The notes under the pieces: generated by a model
The model's input: the letters and a program-made list of their open reading frames with translations, nothing else
The model's database searches: none
Told to the model about the DNA's origin: nothing
Position numbers and translations under genes: made by a program
In this document: positions 7,543 to 15,996 of the stretch, one piece after another
Layout: every line of letters starts with the position of its first letter
How positions within the stretch are numbered: position 1 is the stretch's first letter
Assembly: GCA_017161665.1 (NCBI GenBank)
Contig: JADFCT010000017.1
Span: 1 to 21,782 of the forward strand
DNA from: Candidatus Sumerlaeota bacterium
GTDB lineage: Bacteria; Sumerlaeota; Sumerlaeia; JADFCT01
Length of the DNA stretch: 21,782 nt
Direction of reading: 5' to 3'

Positions 7543-8598
7543 ATGAGGAAGTGGACGGTTGTGTGGGTGGCTGCGCTGATTTTGGGAGGCTTTTCCCAGG
7601 CTCAGGCGCAATGCGTAGCGGAGGGCTATGAGACTTTCGACCTCCTGGCTGGCAAAACAGAATTTGCCGGTCTGGCATATCTGAGAGTCGAAACCGGGAA
7701 TCTGGTACTGGCCTTCCATGCGGAAGAGGAATGGGAGTTGATGACCATTCAACTCTGGGCCGGAACGGACAAGGCGGCGATGCCGCAGACGAAGAAAGGA
7801 AATCCCAAAGTAGGAAAATTTCCCTACAAAATCAGGGATCTCAACGGGGCCGACATGTGTGAGGTCTGGGTCCCCCTGGACACAATCGGTGTGACCGAGT
7901 TGGTGGACGACACCACCTGCTTCATCGCCGCTCATGCTGTCATGCGGAAAGAACTCAAAAACGGGCGCTATGAATACCAAGGCGCCTGGGGCGACGGTGA
8001 GCGCATGGTTCCGAGAGGCAATTGGGCGACCCTGAGCGCAACGGTCCTGACGGCCAATTGTGGCGAGGACGATCCAGTTGATGAGACGCTTCCTCCTCCT
8101 TCTGCTGGATTGGGCGAACCGGCTTTCGGTCAGCCCCTGTTCTTTTCTCCATTGCCGATTTATTGTTTTGTGGACGATCCCGTCTACGATTTCCAGGACT
8201 GGGGATGGTCCATGGGGCCGATCACCGATTTTGGAGTAATATACTCATTCAATTTGAATGCGGGGGGAAGCGATTGCAGCAGCGGCGACTGGGTGGGAAG
8301 CGCTTACCTCACCATGCGTCAGGAAACGGACAGCAGCGGCGCCCCCGTCCTGGCGTGGACAGTCGAGTATGAAATGAACTCCCCATACACCTTACTGGAA
8401 GCGCAGGTGTATATCGGCGCTGACAAATATCCGGTTGTTGATGGGAATGCCACGGTTTCGCCGGCGGACTATCCCTATCAGATGCCGGCCGAGGATTCGG
8501 GCGTCGAGGACGCTTATACCCTTTCCGGCACAACGGCGCTATCGGAGGATGTCTATATTATCATCCGCGCCGGAATCGGGGGCTTTTCCACCCCGTAA
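7543..8598 (+). CDS. Secreted protein with two related beta-rich domains (LWAG...GNPxxGxFPY...AWGDG...NWAT family)
   Basis: 351 residues, function unknown. A Sec signal (MRKWTVVWVAALILGGFSQAQA) is probably cleaved after Ala22. Domain 1 (about 33-170) has a pattern I recognise from secreted proteins of varied bacteria and archaea: a two-strand start, then LWAGTDKAAMP, GNPKVGKFPY (86-95), FIAAHAVMR (127-135), AWGDGERM and RGNWATL. Domain 2 (about 229-346) seems a diverged copy: LLEAQVYIGADKYPV aligns with the LWAG segment, and SPADYPYQMP with GNPKVGKFPY. It lacks the AAHA and AWG motifs. A Pro-rich linker (184-200) joins them. There are six cysteines in the mature part, possibly disulfides. The ATG follows an AGGGGA-type ribosome binding site. 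It is a single-gene unit with its own leader and terminator. The likely role is an extracellular or cell-surface binding protein; this is inference. Confidence 0.8.
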   Translation: MRKWTVVWVAALILGGFSQAQAQCVAEGYETFDLLAGKTEFAGLAYLRVETGNLVLAFHAEEEWELMTIQLWAGTDKAAMPQTKKGNPKVGKFPYKIRDLNGADMCEVWVPLDTIGVTELVDDTTCFIAAHAVMRKELKNGRYEYQGAWGDGERMVPRGNWATLSATVLTANCGEDDPVDETLPPPSAGLGEPAFGQPLFFSPLPIYCFVDDPVYDFQDWGWSMGPITDFGVIYSFNLNAGGSDCSSGDWVGSAYLTMRQETDSSGAPVLAWTVEYEMNSPYTLLEAQVYIGADKYPVVDGNATVSPADYPYQMPAEDSGVEDAYTLSGTTALSEDVYIIIRAGIGGFSTP

Positions 8599-8627
8599 GG
8601 CCCTCCAGATTCTGACCGGCAAGATGA

Positions 8628-8663
8628 AACGGGAAAGAGGCTTCAACCTCTTTCCCGTTTTTT
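8628..8663 (+). terminator. Strong intrinsic terminator of the two-domain protein gene
   Basis: AACGGGAAAGAGG (8628-8640) pairs perfectly with CCTCTTTCCCGTT (8647-8659) around a six-base loop, followed by T6 (8658-8663). It lies 30 bases after the stop codon and 32 bases before the end of convergent bamA. In the bamA direction the stem is followed only by TTTC, so any action there is weaker. Confidence 0.92.
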
Positions 8664-8694
8664 GCTCAGCCGAACCGTTCTGTGGGCGCGCCGA

Positions 8695-11058
8695 TCAGAA
8701 CCGGGAGCCCATCTGGAAGTGGAATATTTCGGTTTCGTCCGTGTCCGTTTCGTCCAGCGCAAAACCGAAATCGATTGAGACGGTGACCAGCGGGATACGA
8801 TAACGGCCACCGACACCGACCGAGTTGCGCGGGCTGTCGGAATCGAACGGCTTGCGTCCGATCAGACCAAAGTCATGGAAGACATGGGCGCTCAAACTCT
8901 TGGTGAACGGGTAGCGCAACTCATTGGTCCACAAGAGCATGGTGGCGCCGCCAATGGCCACATCGTCATCCAACCGATCTTTGGGACCCGCGCCCCGGAA
9001 TTCATAGCCACGCATACTGTGGGAGCCCCCCAGGAAGTAGCGTTCGGAGATCCCCACGTCTTCCGCATCGGTGGCCATTACGCCCATCGACAGATTCGTG
9101 GCATAGACGAATTCCACCGGCAGAGGAACGTAACCGGACAACTGGCTTTCCAACTTACCCAGTCCGCCGTCCGCATAACCGCCCTCAACCCCAAATTCGG
9201 CCCGATAGCCTCGTGTCGGGAAGTACAAATCATCCCGTCGGTCAAAAATCACGCTCGGCCGCAAGGTGGCGACGAAATAGTCTTTGTCCAAATCCTCTTC
9301 CGTTTTGTCATTGTCGCGATCCGGGTCCAACCAGACCTGATAGGCCTTCAGGCGGATATTGTAGCGATCATCCAGGCCGAAGGGGTGTCCGAGGGACACC
9401 GCGCCGCCCGCCTGCTGTTCGTCATACCCCACCCGGCGATAGCGTTCGTAAAAGCCTTCCGTGGAGAGGGAGAAATCCGAATCGCCCAGATGGCGATCCG
9501 TATAGGTCACCGACACATTTTGCGCCTCCATACCGACCATGGCATAGGCGCTCAGGTCGCGGGCGTCGCCAAAGAGATTGCGTTCAATGTAGCTGACATA
9601 GACAAAACCCTTCGTCACGTCGCCATACCCAATACCGATTGAATAGCGTCCCGACGGGGCCGAGTCATCCACTTCCACCGTCACATTGCTTACCGTCGAA
9701 TCCTCGCCGGCCGGCTCGCGTTGGATTTGCACACTTTCAAAGATACCGAGCCGTTCGAGATTGCGCACCGTGCGCGCTTCATTATAGCCGCGATACACAT
9801 CGCCCTGGGTGAGTTCCACTTCCTTTAAGATTGCCTCATCCTTGACACGCGGCGCGATCCGATCATAAAAGCGACGCCACCAAGAATCCGATTCGTCCTC
9901 AAAGTCCATCGTCCGTTTCACACGAATTTTGCCGACGCGAACCCGATTTTGTTCGTTGATTCGGAAGGTGATGGCCACATTACCCGTTTCTCGATCCAGA
10001 ACCGGTTCCGGTTGAATCTCCACATCCATGAATCCGTCGTCCCAGTAGTCATTTTTAACCTCATCGATCGCTTCGACTAATTTCTTGCCCGAGTAGTAGC
10101 GACCGATCAACGGCTGAAACTGATCCCGAATCTCCAGTTCCCCGCGGTTCATGGCGCCGTCAATGGATACGGAGGAAATTTTGTACCGCTGTCCTTCTTC
10201 AATCTGAATGACGGGGGAAATCCAGGCTTTTTTCCCCTCGCCCCCTGTGCGCATCTCTCCCAACTTCACGGACACATCCAGATATCCCTTATTGGTATAT
10301 CGGTACTCAATGCGCTTCAGATCCTCTTCCATGCTCTGCTTGTCGAAGTAATTGGTCAACGGCCACCAGGAGCCCTTGTTATTCATGCCGAGACGTAACA
10401 TAAATCCCGACATGTTTTCGTTTCCTTCGATGATGACGTCCTTCAGGACTTTCCGCCCCCCTTCGGTGACGGCGACCTCCAGCGTGACCTTCTCCGGGTC
10501 GGCCGGATCGGGCGCGCTGTTGACAACAATAACGGCGTCATTGAATCCCTTGAGGCTATATTCTTTTTCGACGGCTTTCCGGATATCTTCCTCACCGCCG
10601 GTTTTCAAAATGTCTTTTTCCTTGTATAAACGCTGAATCACCTTCAGCAATCGTTTTTCGGTGATTCGCTGGGCTCCCACGACAGTGATTTGTCCAATCG
10701 TGGGATTTTCGCGAACGTGGATAATCAGATCCATGGCGCCTGGCCCCGCCTCTTCCTGTAAAACGCGTATGTCGCTGCGGAAAAAACCGGTGGCGTAAAT
10801 ATCCCGAATCAACTGGCCCGGCGCCAGACGTTCCATGGGCTGGCCTTCTGTCACGGGAAGCAAACGCAGGACTCGTTCCGGCTCCACTGATTTTAATCCC
10901 TCGAAGCGGATTGAGCGAATCACGGGGCTTTGCGCCTCTTCATTCGTTTCCTGGCCCGGCGCCCGAAGGGACATGGTGGTAAAAATCAAAACCGCCAAAC
11001 CACAGAAAATAAGCCACTGTTGTCCGGCGCGCAGGCGCGCCCGCTGAATCAACGTCAT
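8695..11058 (-). CDS. bamA: Outer membrane protein assembly factor BamA (Omp85)
   Basis: The core of the BAM machine that inserts beta-barrel proteins into the outer membrane. 787 residues: a signal peptide (hydrophobic LIFCGLAVLIFTTMSL, about 15-30), five POTRA domains (starting near PVIRSIRFEGL, TIGQITVVGAQ, KVLKDVIIEGN, YKISSVSIDGA and VRVGKIRVKR) and a C-terminal Bac_surface_Ag barrel. The conserved loop-6 motif is MRGY (682-685; VRGF/Y in E. coli). The chain ends FHFQMGSRF, an outer-membrane beta-signal with terminal Phe. I chose the ATG at 11058 over in-frame upstream TTG (11118) and ATG (11109) because GAGGAAA precedes it by about 5 bases and the signal peptide then starts normally. 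It lies 134 bases downstream of the TPR/propeller gene on the same strand. No ompH/skp or lpx genes follow, unlike many bamA loci. Confidence 0.96.
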   Translation of the reverse strand: MTLIQRARLRAGQQWLIFCGLAVLIFTTMSLRAPGQETNEEAQSPVIRSIRFEGLKSVEPERVLRLLPVTEGQPMERLAPGQLIRDIYATGFFRSDIRVLQEEAGPGAMDLIIHVRENPTIGQITVVGAQRITEKRLLKVIQRLYKEKDILKTGGEEDIRKAVEKEYSLKGFNDAVIVVNSAPDPADPEKVTLEVAVTEGGRKVLKDVIIEGNENMSGFMLRLGMNNKGSWWPLTNYFDKQSMEEDLKRIEYRYTNKGYLDVSVKLGEMRTGGEGKKAWISPVIQIEEGQRYKISSVSIDGAMNRGELEIRDQFQPLIGRYYSGKKLVEAIDEVKNDYWDDGFMDVEIQPEPVLDRETGNVAITFRINEQNRVRVGKIRVKRTMDFEDESDSWWRRFYDRIAPRVKDEAILKEVELTQGDVYRGYNEARTVRNLERLGIFESVQIQREPAGEDSTVSNVTVEVDDSAPSGRYSIGIGYGDVTKGFVYVSYIERNLFGDARDLSAYAMVGMEAQNVSVTYTDRHLGDSDFSLSTEGFYERYRRVGYDEQQAGGAVSLGHPFGLDDRYNIRLKAYQVWLDPDRDNDKTEEDLDKDYFVATLRPSVIFDRRDDLYFPTRGYRAEFGVEGGYADGGLGKLESQLSGYVPLPVEFVYATNLSMGVMATDAEDVGISERYFLGGSHSMRGYEFRGAGPKDRLDDDVAIGGATMLLWTNELRYPFTKSLSAHVFHDFGLIGRKPFDSDSPRNSVGVGGRYRIPLVTVSIDFGFALDETDTDETEIFHFQMGSRF

Positions 11059-11192
11059 TATTGTTTCCTCAACATCCTGTCGAATTGGGAGACCGGGGTT
11101 TGAATCCATGCTTCTCAATTGTACATCATACCAGTAGAACCATGCCGTCAGTCGCCCCCGTCCCGCAAGGGCAAATTCATCTCATCCCGCGG

Positions 11193-14100
11193 TCATTGTC
11201 CCAGGCGCCGGGTGTTAAATTCCCGCCGATAGGCGCGAGTCTTTTCGGTATCCGGATACGCCTCGTCCGGACGGTATGGATAGCCACTCATGCCGTGGAA
11301 GGGAAGGGGATCAATACTTTCGGGAAAGGCTGTATATAGGTCCATATCTTTGCAGTAACTGTCGGCCCGTAACATAAACGACCGCGTCCAACCTTCCCGG
11401 ACCGGCCCAAAGGCTTCCGCCGGAAAGCGCAGGGTCAGTTCCTCGCCGTGAGCCATGATGACGTAGCAATCGTCAACCTCGGCAATCAGCTCCGTCACAT
11501 CGCCATAGCGAGTGTACACCCCCGGCATCAACTTCCACGCCACCGCGCGATCGGCATTGCTATAGTCATACAGGTTCGGATGATAGCCGTCCGGAGAATA
11601 TTCGCGCGGGTAGCCATAGAAATGCAGATCCGCCGAGCCAATGGGAGCGCTCTGTATCTTCAGTGGAATCTCACTCTGGTGGATTCCGAGGAAGATACGA
11701 TCCCAATACAATTCCATGTTGCTCACAATCCGAATCCGGCTGTCTGAGGGAAGAATGCGTCCGGTCACATCCAAAGCCATCCAGTGATTTATCCCGGCGG
11801 GATAGCCAACTTCTTCAAATACAGGGATCCACTGCCCCTTTCGCCAGACCTCAATTGTCGGCGCCTCACACCGCAGGCCCGCCTGACCGGCCGCATAATT
11901 GGTGGCGGAATAACCGTATTCCACCCAGCCATAGGCAAACAGAATCAGCCGATCCGTTGGAGAAACGGCGCGCAACTGATCCGAGAAATCCAACTCAATC
12001 GAATGTTCCGCCGCCAGACCGATGAACCGATGGTCCAGATCGGTAGCGCCGGCGCACCGGCGGTCCTGCCGGGTCACAAGATCCGTCACATCCCGACCGC
12101 GATGATCGGTCACCCGAATCGGGTCGATCGGCCGGTCAAAGCAGAAGACCTCAAAATCCGGCGGAGGGAGGCTGATGGCCATCAGTTCATAGGGCAGGAC
12201 CTGGGTTCCGACCGGATGATCGACAGCGATCAGATCAGCCGCGTCGAAATAGATGACTTCCTCCAACGCCGAAATCGACTGGAACACATATTCGCCATCC
12301 ACAGCCACGAGGGGGGGAAGGGGGAGGATCTCCACGGGATCCGGCATTCCATAAACGCCAGGTTCCGCCAGGTAACCCAAACCACCCACCCCTCCAAAGT
12401 CTGAGACAAATTCGAACTGTTCGCCCGTCCAAGCGAACAGGAGGGGGCAGGATGAGGTTTTGCGCTGGAGTTCGGTAATGGTAATTCGTCGATTCGCCGC
12501 CAGTTCCAGTTCCGCCTGTAACACACCATCCGGCCAAATGATGCGCAGCCATTCGACCTTTTGGTATTCGCCCAATCCCACATGGATTCGATAGGGGGCC
12601 ACCGACTGGTTCCCTGCGGCGGCGCCAACCGAGAATTGCTGCGCCAGCCGACCGGTTTTGACCTCGACCCTTGCGCCGACGGCGGACTGATTGGAACGGG
12701 ATTTGCCGTCCTGCGGACGCGCGCCCGCCAGGTCGATTTCAATCCAGTTCCCCGCTTGGGGCGTCGCATTGACCAGCAACCGGATCGGCTCGCCCCAAGG
12801 CGCCCAGATCAAATCGAGGCGGCCGTCTCCCGTAAAATCCCCGGCCAGACACGCCGCTCGCTCCGGCGATTCCAGAGCAGCCAGCAGGTTGCCGGGATCC
12901 ACTTGGTCTAATGGTGTGAAACGGTTTTTCGGCCACTCATTGATCAGAATGGCCGGTCCACGCCCCTCCCCCCCCCTCCGCGCATCCCCCACGACGATAT
13001 CGAGATCGCCGTCATTATCCATGTCCGCAAACATCCCGGTTGAGGCGTCAGCGCCCAGCCCGGACGACTCGAAGTCCGGATGAATTGAAAAACGGAGACG
13101 GCCTTTGTTGAGAAACAACCGGAGGCCCGTCTTTGTAAACAAAAGAATATCAGTCATTCCGTCCTTATCCACATCGCCCGTTGTGGCGCCGAGAATCTCC
13201 GTTACCTCTAATCCCGTAACGTGCGAATCCAAGAGGCGATATTGTCCCGCGCGATCATTCGCCCAGAGAATGGGGGGAGAGTTATCGGACGGCAGAACCA
13301 GGAAATCCAAATCACGATCCGCATCCAAGTCGTCATAAATCAAGGATCCAATGGCGCGCGATGTAAATGCCAGCCCCAGGGATTCTGTCACGGACGGGAA
13401 CTGGCCGTCACGATTGTTGTTATAGACGACGACGGAGGGCCCCTGTGACGGTGAGAGAACCGCCAACAGATCCAGATCGCCATCACTGTCCACATCCGCC
13501 AGTCGGACTGAGACAGCGGTTCGAGATTCGGTCGATAAGTCTTTTGAAATCAATCGTTTGAATTGACCTTTTCCATCGCCATCCAACAACCGGACGCCTT
13601 CGGCGCCACCGATCCAGAGATCCAGATCGCCGTCATTGTCCACATCGCCCGGGCAAATGGAAAACGGAACCATATCTCCAATATTTTCAATCGTCTTTAC
13701 GGAAAATTGACCAGACCCGTCATTAACCAGAATCCGGACACTGGCGCTGGCGCCTTCTTGCGCCGCAGCGGTTACGCAGAGATCCAAGTCGCCGTCGCCG
13801 TCCCAATCCCCGGCTGCCAGACTGGGCGCTTGCACTCGGATGTCGCCGGACGTCCCTGGCGGCGGAGATTGTATAAGTTCAATGATTTCAGGGGAAAAGA
13901 CGATCGGTGTTGATCGGCTTTCCGCGAATGCCGGCAGAGGCAACCGGTCGGCCCCCACGGCCAGGTAATAGCGCCCGGCCGTCCCGTAGGCCTTCTGGAC
14001 CGTATGACTGCCACCGGTCAGTTCCGCCTGACTCAACTCCCGAAAGCGTTGAAACAAAGGCATGGCTGCTTCACGTTTGCCCGAGCGCATATACTGGGTG

Positions 14101-14663
14101 GCGAGTCGATAGATGGCGGACACAAAGCCGGGATCCCGTTCCATGACCCGCTCCAGCATTCGGGTTCCTTCATCAAACTGATTGAGGCGCAACAAGGCTT
14201 CGGCGTACTTGTAAACGACATACGGATTTTCCGAATCAGCCTGATACACCTGCTTAAAATGCAAAAGGGCCTCGTCGCTTTTGCCGAGGTGTTCATAATA
14301 CAGTCCCAGGCAAAATCGGGCATGCAGGAATTCGGGATCGTCTTTTAGAACCGCTTCGAAGGCGACACGCGCTTTTTCCAGAAATTCCACGGCGCCTTTT
14401 TGTCCCTGCATATTAAAATAGGCCAGGCCGTAGTTGAAACGAGCGGCTGTCCAATCCGGAGCCAGGACCAGCGTCTCCTCAAAGGCTTGAGCGGCCTCGG
14501 GATACTGATATTGCTCCATTAACGCGGCGCCACGATTAAACAACGCCAACGCCTGCATCCATTCTTTGGGGGGGGAGGTTGATGAGACTTGCCCCCACAC
14601 TGGCAGCTGGAACGCCGCGAGACACACCAGAATCCGTGCGATACCCGTCAGATTGCGAGTCAT
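11193..14663 (-). CDS. Large secreted TPR / seven-motif FG-GAP propeller / ASPIC-UnbV protein
   Basis: 1156 residues. Signal peptide with likely cleavage after Gly24 (PVWG|Q). Tetratricopeptide repeats span about 34-215 (for example YPEAAQAFEETLVLAPDW, KSDEALLHFKQVYQADSENP). Seven Asp-rich calcium motifs follow: DWDGDGDLDL (286), DVDNDGDLDL (340), DVDSDGDLDL (390), DLDADRDLDF (445), DVDKDGMTDI (497), DMDNDGDLDI (547) and DFTGDGRLDL (609). That is the number needed for a closed seven-bladed propeller. Residues 638-732 resemble ASPIC/UnbV of CRTAC1-like proteins (NQSAVGARVEVKTG, VEWLRIIWPDG). The last 420 residues start with CPLLFAWTGEQFEFVSDFGG and form a further domain I cannot name. The ATG has AAGGAA upstream. 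Mononucleotide runs sit inside the gene: C8 at codons 30-32 and G9 at codons 563-565 on the coding strand. Probably a cell-surface or periplasmic interaction scaffold; its ligand is unknown. Confidence 0.88.
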   Translation of the reverse strand: MTRNLTGIARILVCLAAFQLPVWGQVSSTSPPKEWMQALALFNRGAALMEQYQYPEAAQAFEETLVLAPDWTAARFNYGLAYFNMQGQKGAVEFLEKARVAFEAVLKDDPEFLHARFCLGLYYEHLGKSDEALLHFKQVYQADSENPYVVYKYAEALLRLNQFDEGTRMLERVMERDPGFVSAIYRLATQYMRSGKREAAMPLFQRFRELSQAELTGGSHTVQKAYGTAGRYYLAVGADRLPLPAFAESRSTPIVFSPEIIELIQSPPPGTSGDIRVQAPSLAAGDWDGDGDLDLCVTAAAQEGASASVRILVNDGSGQFSVKTIENIGDMVPFSICPGDVDNDGDLDLWIGGAEGVRLLDGDGKGQFKRLISKDLSTESRTAVSVRLADVDSDGDLDLLAVLSPSQGPSVVVYNNNRDGQFPSVTESLGLAFTSRAIGSLIYDDLDADRDLDFLVLPSDNSPPILWANDRAGQYRLLDSHVTGLEVTEILGATTGDVDKDGMTDILLFTKTGLRLFLNKGRLRFSIHPDFESSGLGADASTGMFADMDNDGDLDIVVGDARRGGEGRGPAILINEWPKNRFTPLDQVDPGNLLAALESPERAACLAGDFTGDGRLDLIWAPWGEPIRLLVNATPQAGNWIEIDLAGARPQDGKSRSNQSAVGARVEVKTGRLAQQFSVGAAAGNQSVAPYRIHVGLGEYQKVEWLRIIWPDGVLQAELELAANRRITITELQRKTSSCPLLFAWTGEQFEFVSDFGGVGGLGYLAEPGVYGMPDPVEILPLPPLVAVDGEYVFQSISALEEVIYFDAADLIAVDHPVGTQVLPYELMAISLPPPDFEVFCFDRPIDPIRVTDHRGRDVTDLVTRQDRRCAGATDLDHRFIGLAAEHSIELDFSDQLRAVSPTDRLILFAYGWVEYGYSATNYAAGQAGLRCEAPTIEVWRKGQWIPVFEEVGYPAGINHWMALDVTGRILPSDSRIRIVSNMELYWDRIFLGIHQSEIPLKIQSAPIGSADLHFYGYPREYSPDGYHPNLYDYSNADRAVAWKLMPGVYTRYGDVTELIAEVDDCYVIMAHGEELTLRFPAEAFGPVREGWTRSFMLRADSYCKDMDLYTAFPESIDPLPFHGMSGYPYRPDEAYPDTEKTRAYRREFNTRRLGQ

Positions 14664-14811
14664 AATTCATTCCTTTACGATCTATCTGTCAGCCGGAAGG
14701 CGCCGCCGGCCGGCCCCATCGATTACGGGTAAATAATTTATGGAAATGCCCCCCCCGGTTCCAGAAAATACGCCCCGGATACGACAACCGGCCCTTGGGG
14801 AGGCAACATCC
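14664..14811. promoter_or_regulatory. Divergent promoter region, TPR/propeller gene versus CoA-activase gene
   Basis: 148 bases between two divergently transcribed genes. It contains a GC palindrome (GCCGGCCGGC, 14705-14714), an AT-rich inverted repeat TAAAT-A-ATTTA (14730-14740) that could supply -10 elements, and a C8 run (14749-14756). No clear -35/-10 pair was seen. The activase ribosome binding site GGGGAGG is at 14797-14803. Confidence 0.4.
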
Positions 14812-15576
14812 ATGATCATTGCAGGGATCGACAGCGGCTCCCGGGCCATTAAAGTAGTCCTATGGGACGGAGATAATCAAAAGATTCTGGCCATTGCCGT
14901 CGCCGATCAGGGTTTGGATCCAACGAGACGCGCGCAGGACGCATTGGCAGTGGCCTGTGACCAGGCCGAAATCCGATCCGACGCCATCGCCACGGTTGTG
15001 GCCACCGGATACGGACGGGATCAAGTAGATTTTGCCGATAGGCGGATTACCGAAATCACCTGTCATGCCCGGGGGGTGGCCCATCTCGCCCCACAGGCCC
15101 GTACCATTATCGACATCGGCGGACAGGATAGCAAAGTCATTCACATTGAAGCGGGGGGCCGCGTGCGTGACTTTTCGATGAATGACCGCTGCGCGGCCGG
15201 GACCGGTCGCTTTCTGGAAGTGGTGGCTCGGAATCTGGAGACGCCTCTGATGGAGCTCGGCGCCTTAGCCGCGCAAAGCCAGACACCGGCGCCCATCAAC
15301 AGCATGTGTGTGGTCTTTGCGGAGACGGAAATCATCGGCCTGCTTGCGTCCGGTACCGCGCGCATCGACATTGTGGCCGGTGTCCAAAAATCCATTGCCG
15401 ACCGAGTGGCCGCCATGGCGGGTCGCCATGTGACCGATCCCGTCTATTTTGCCGGCGGCGTGGCCCAAATCCCGGGGATGGCCGAGGCCCTGTCCCAGGC
15501 CCTCACGCATCCGGTTCAAGTGGCCCGCCATCCCCAATTGACTGGCGCGCTGGGCGCCGCTCTTCTCGCCGTTTAG
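14812..15576 (+). CDS. 2-hydroxyacyl-CoA dehydratase activase (BcrAD/BadFG ATPase, HgdC type)
   Basis: A 254-residue ASKHA-fold ATPase. Homodimers of this family hold one [4Fe-4S] cluster at the subunit interface and inject an electron, driven by ATP hydrolysis, into a partner dehydratase or reductase. Motifs: phosphate-binding GIDSGSRAIK (5-14), DIGGQDSK (101-108), the cluster cysteine in DRCAAGTGRFLE (Cys127), the second in NSMCVVFAETEI (Cys166), and FAGGVAQIPGM (213-223). Both cysteines fall at the same residue numbers as in Acidaminococcus HgdC. The start at 14812 has GGGGAGG eight bases before it; an upstream in-frame ATG at 14740 would add 24 residues without homology. No HgdA/HgdB-type partner lies in this window, so the substrate is unknown. 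The enzyme type implies oxygen sensitivity and anaerobic metabolism. Confidence 0.9.
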   Translation: MIIAGIDSGSRAIKVVLWDGDNQKILAIAVADQGLDPTRRAQDALAVACDQAEIRSDAIATVVATGYGRDQVDFADRRITEITCHARGVAHLAPQARTIIDIGGQDSKVIHIEAGGRVRDFSMNDRCAAGTGRFLEVVARNLETPLMELGALAAQSQTPAPINSMCVVFAETEIIGLLASGTARIDIVAGVQKSIADRVAAMAGRHVTDPVYFAGGVAQIPGMAEALSQALTHPVQVARHPQLTGALGAALLAV

Positions 15577-15832
15577 CCATCCAGACGCCTAAGTCGTTTT
15601 AATTCAATCGTTCTCAAGGGCAGAGTCCGTTGCCTTGCAAGGGGAGTCTTTTTCCTGATTTCTTCTGAAATTAATGGAATAACTTTCCTGGACGCAGAAT
15701 TAATAACCGACCTTCCCTGCGTGTCCCTTTGGCTCTCCCGTGGGGCTCTCGAACAGCAATCCATTGATTTCATTGAACTTACACCGATTTCAGGTCCAGA
15801 AATTCCATCCAACGCTGTGGCTGGCGCCCAAC

Positions 15833-15847
15833 TGGAACAGCATTTGC
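15833..15847 (+). promoter_or_regulatory. Candidate sigma-54 (RpoN) promoter of the flagellin gene
   Basis: TGGAACAGCATTTGC matches the consensus TGGCACRNNNNTTGC at every fixed position except one (A for C at position 4), with the -24 GG and -12 GC correctly spaced. Transcription would begin near 15859, giving a leader of about 146 bases before the flagellin ATG. Sigma-54 control of flagellins is known in several phyla. An upstream activator site was not identified. Confidence 0.6.
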
Positions 15848-15958
15848 GCATGAGTTCGGCGACGCGAAAGAGACGGGAAGAAGATTCCCGGTCGGCGTAA
15901 GAAGTTTCCTGACTTGCCTGGAGAACAAGTCAAAGGCTTCGCTGAAACTCAATAGTGA

Positions 15959-15996
15959 TGATTGACCAAGGAGGCCAATCAACCAAAGACAAGGAG
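15959..15996 (+). promoter_or_regulatory. Flagellin leader: GGA-in-loop hairpin and second CARGGA at the ribosome binding site
   Basis: TGATTG (15959-15964) pairs with CAATCA (15976-15981), displaying an 11-base loop that contains CAAGGAGG. A second motif, ACAAGGAG (15989-15996), is the ribosome binding site, eight bases before the ATG at 16005. CsrA/RsmE recognises ACARGGA with GGA in a loop and commonly bridges two such sites, one covering the Shine-Dalgarno sequence, as in the Bacillus hag leader. Both sites are visible here; CsrA regulation is inferred, since no csrA or fliW lies in this window. Confidence 0.5.

Noticed and set aside
8695..9642. Long plus-strand frame (255 codons, starting 8875) inside bamA
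   Set aside because: Antisense shadow of the BamA barrel coding region; no independent homology or ribosome binding site.
15928..15960. Sigma-28-like promoter just upstream of the flagellin
   Set aside because: CAAAGG and CAATAG are only weak partial matches to the TAAA / GCCGATAA elements; the sigma-54 site is far better.
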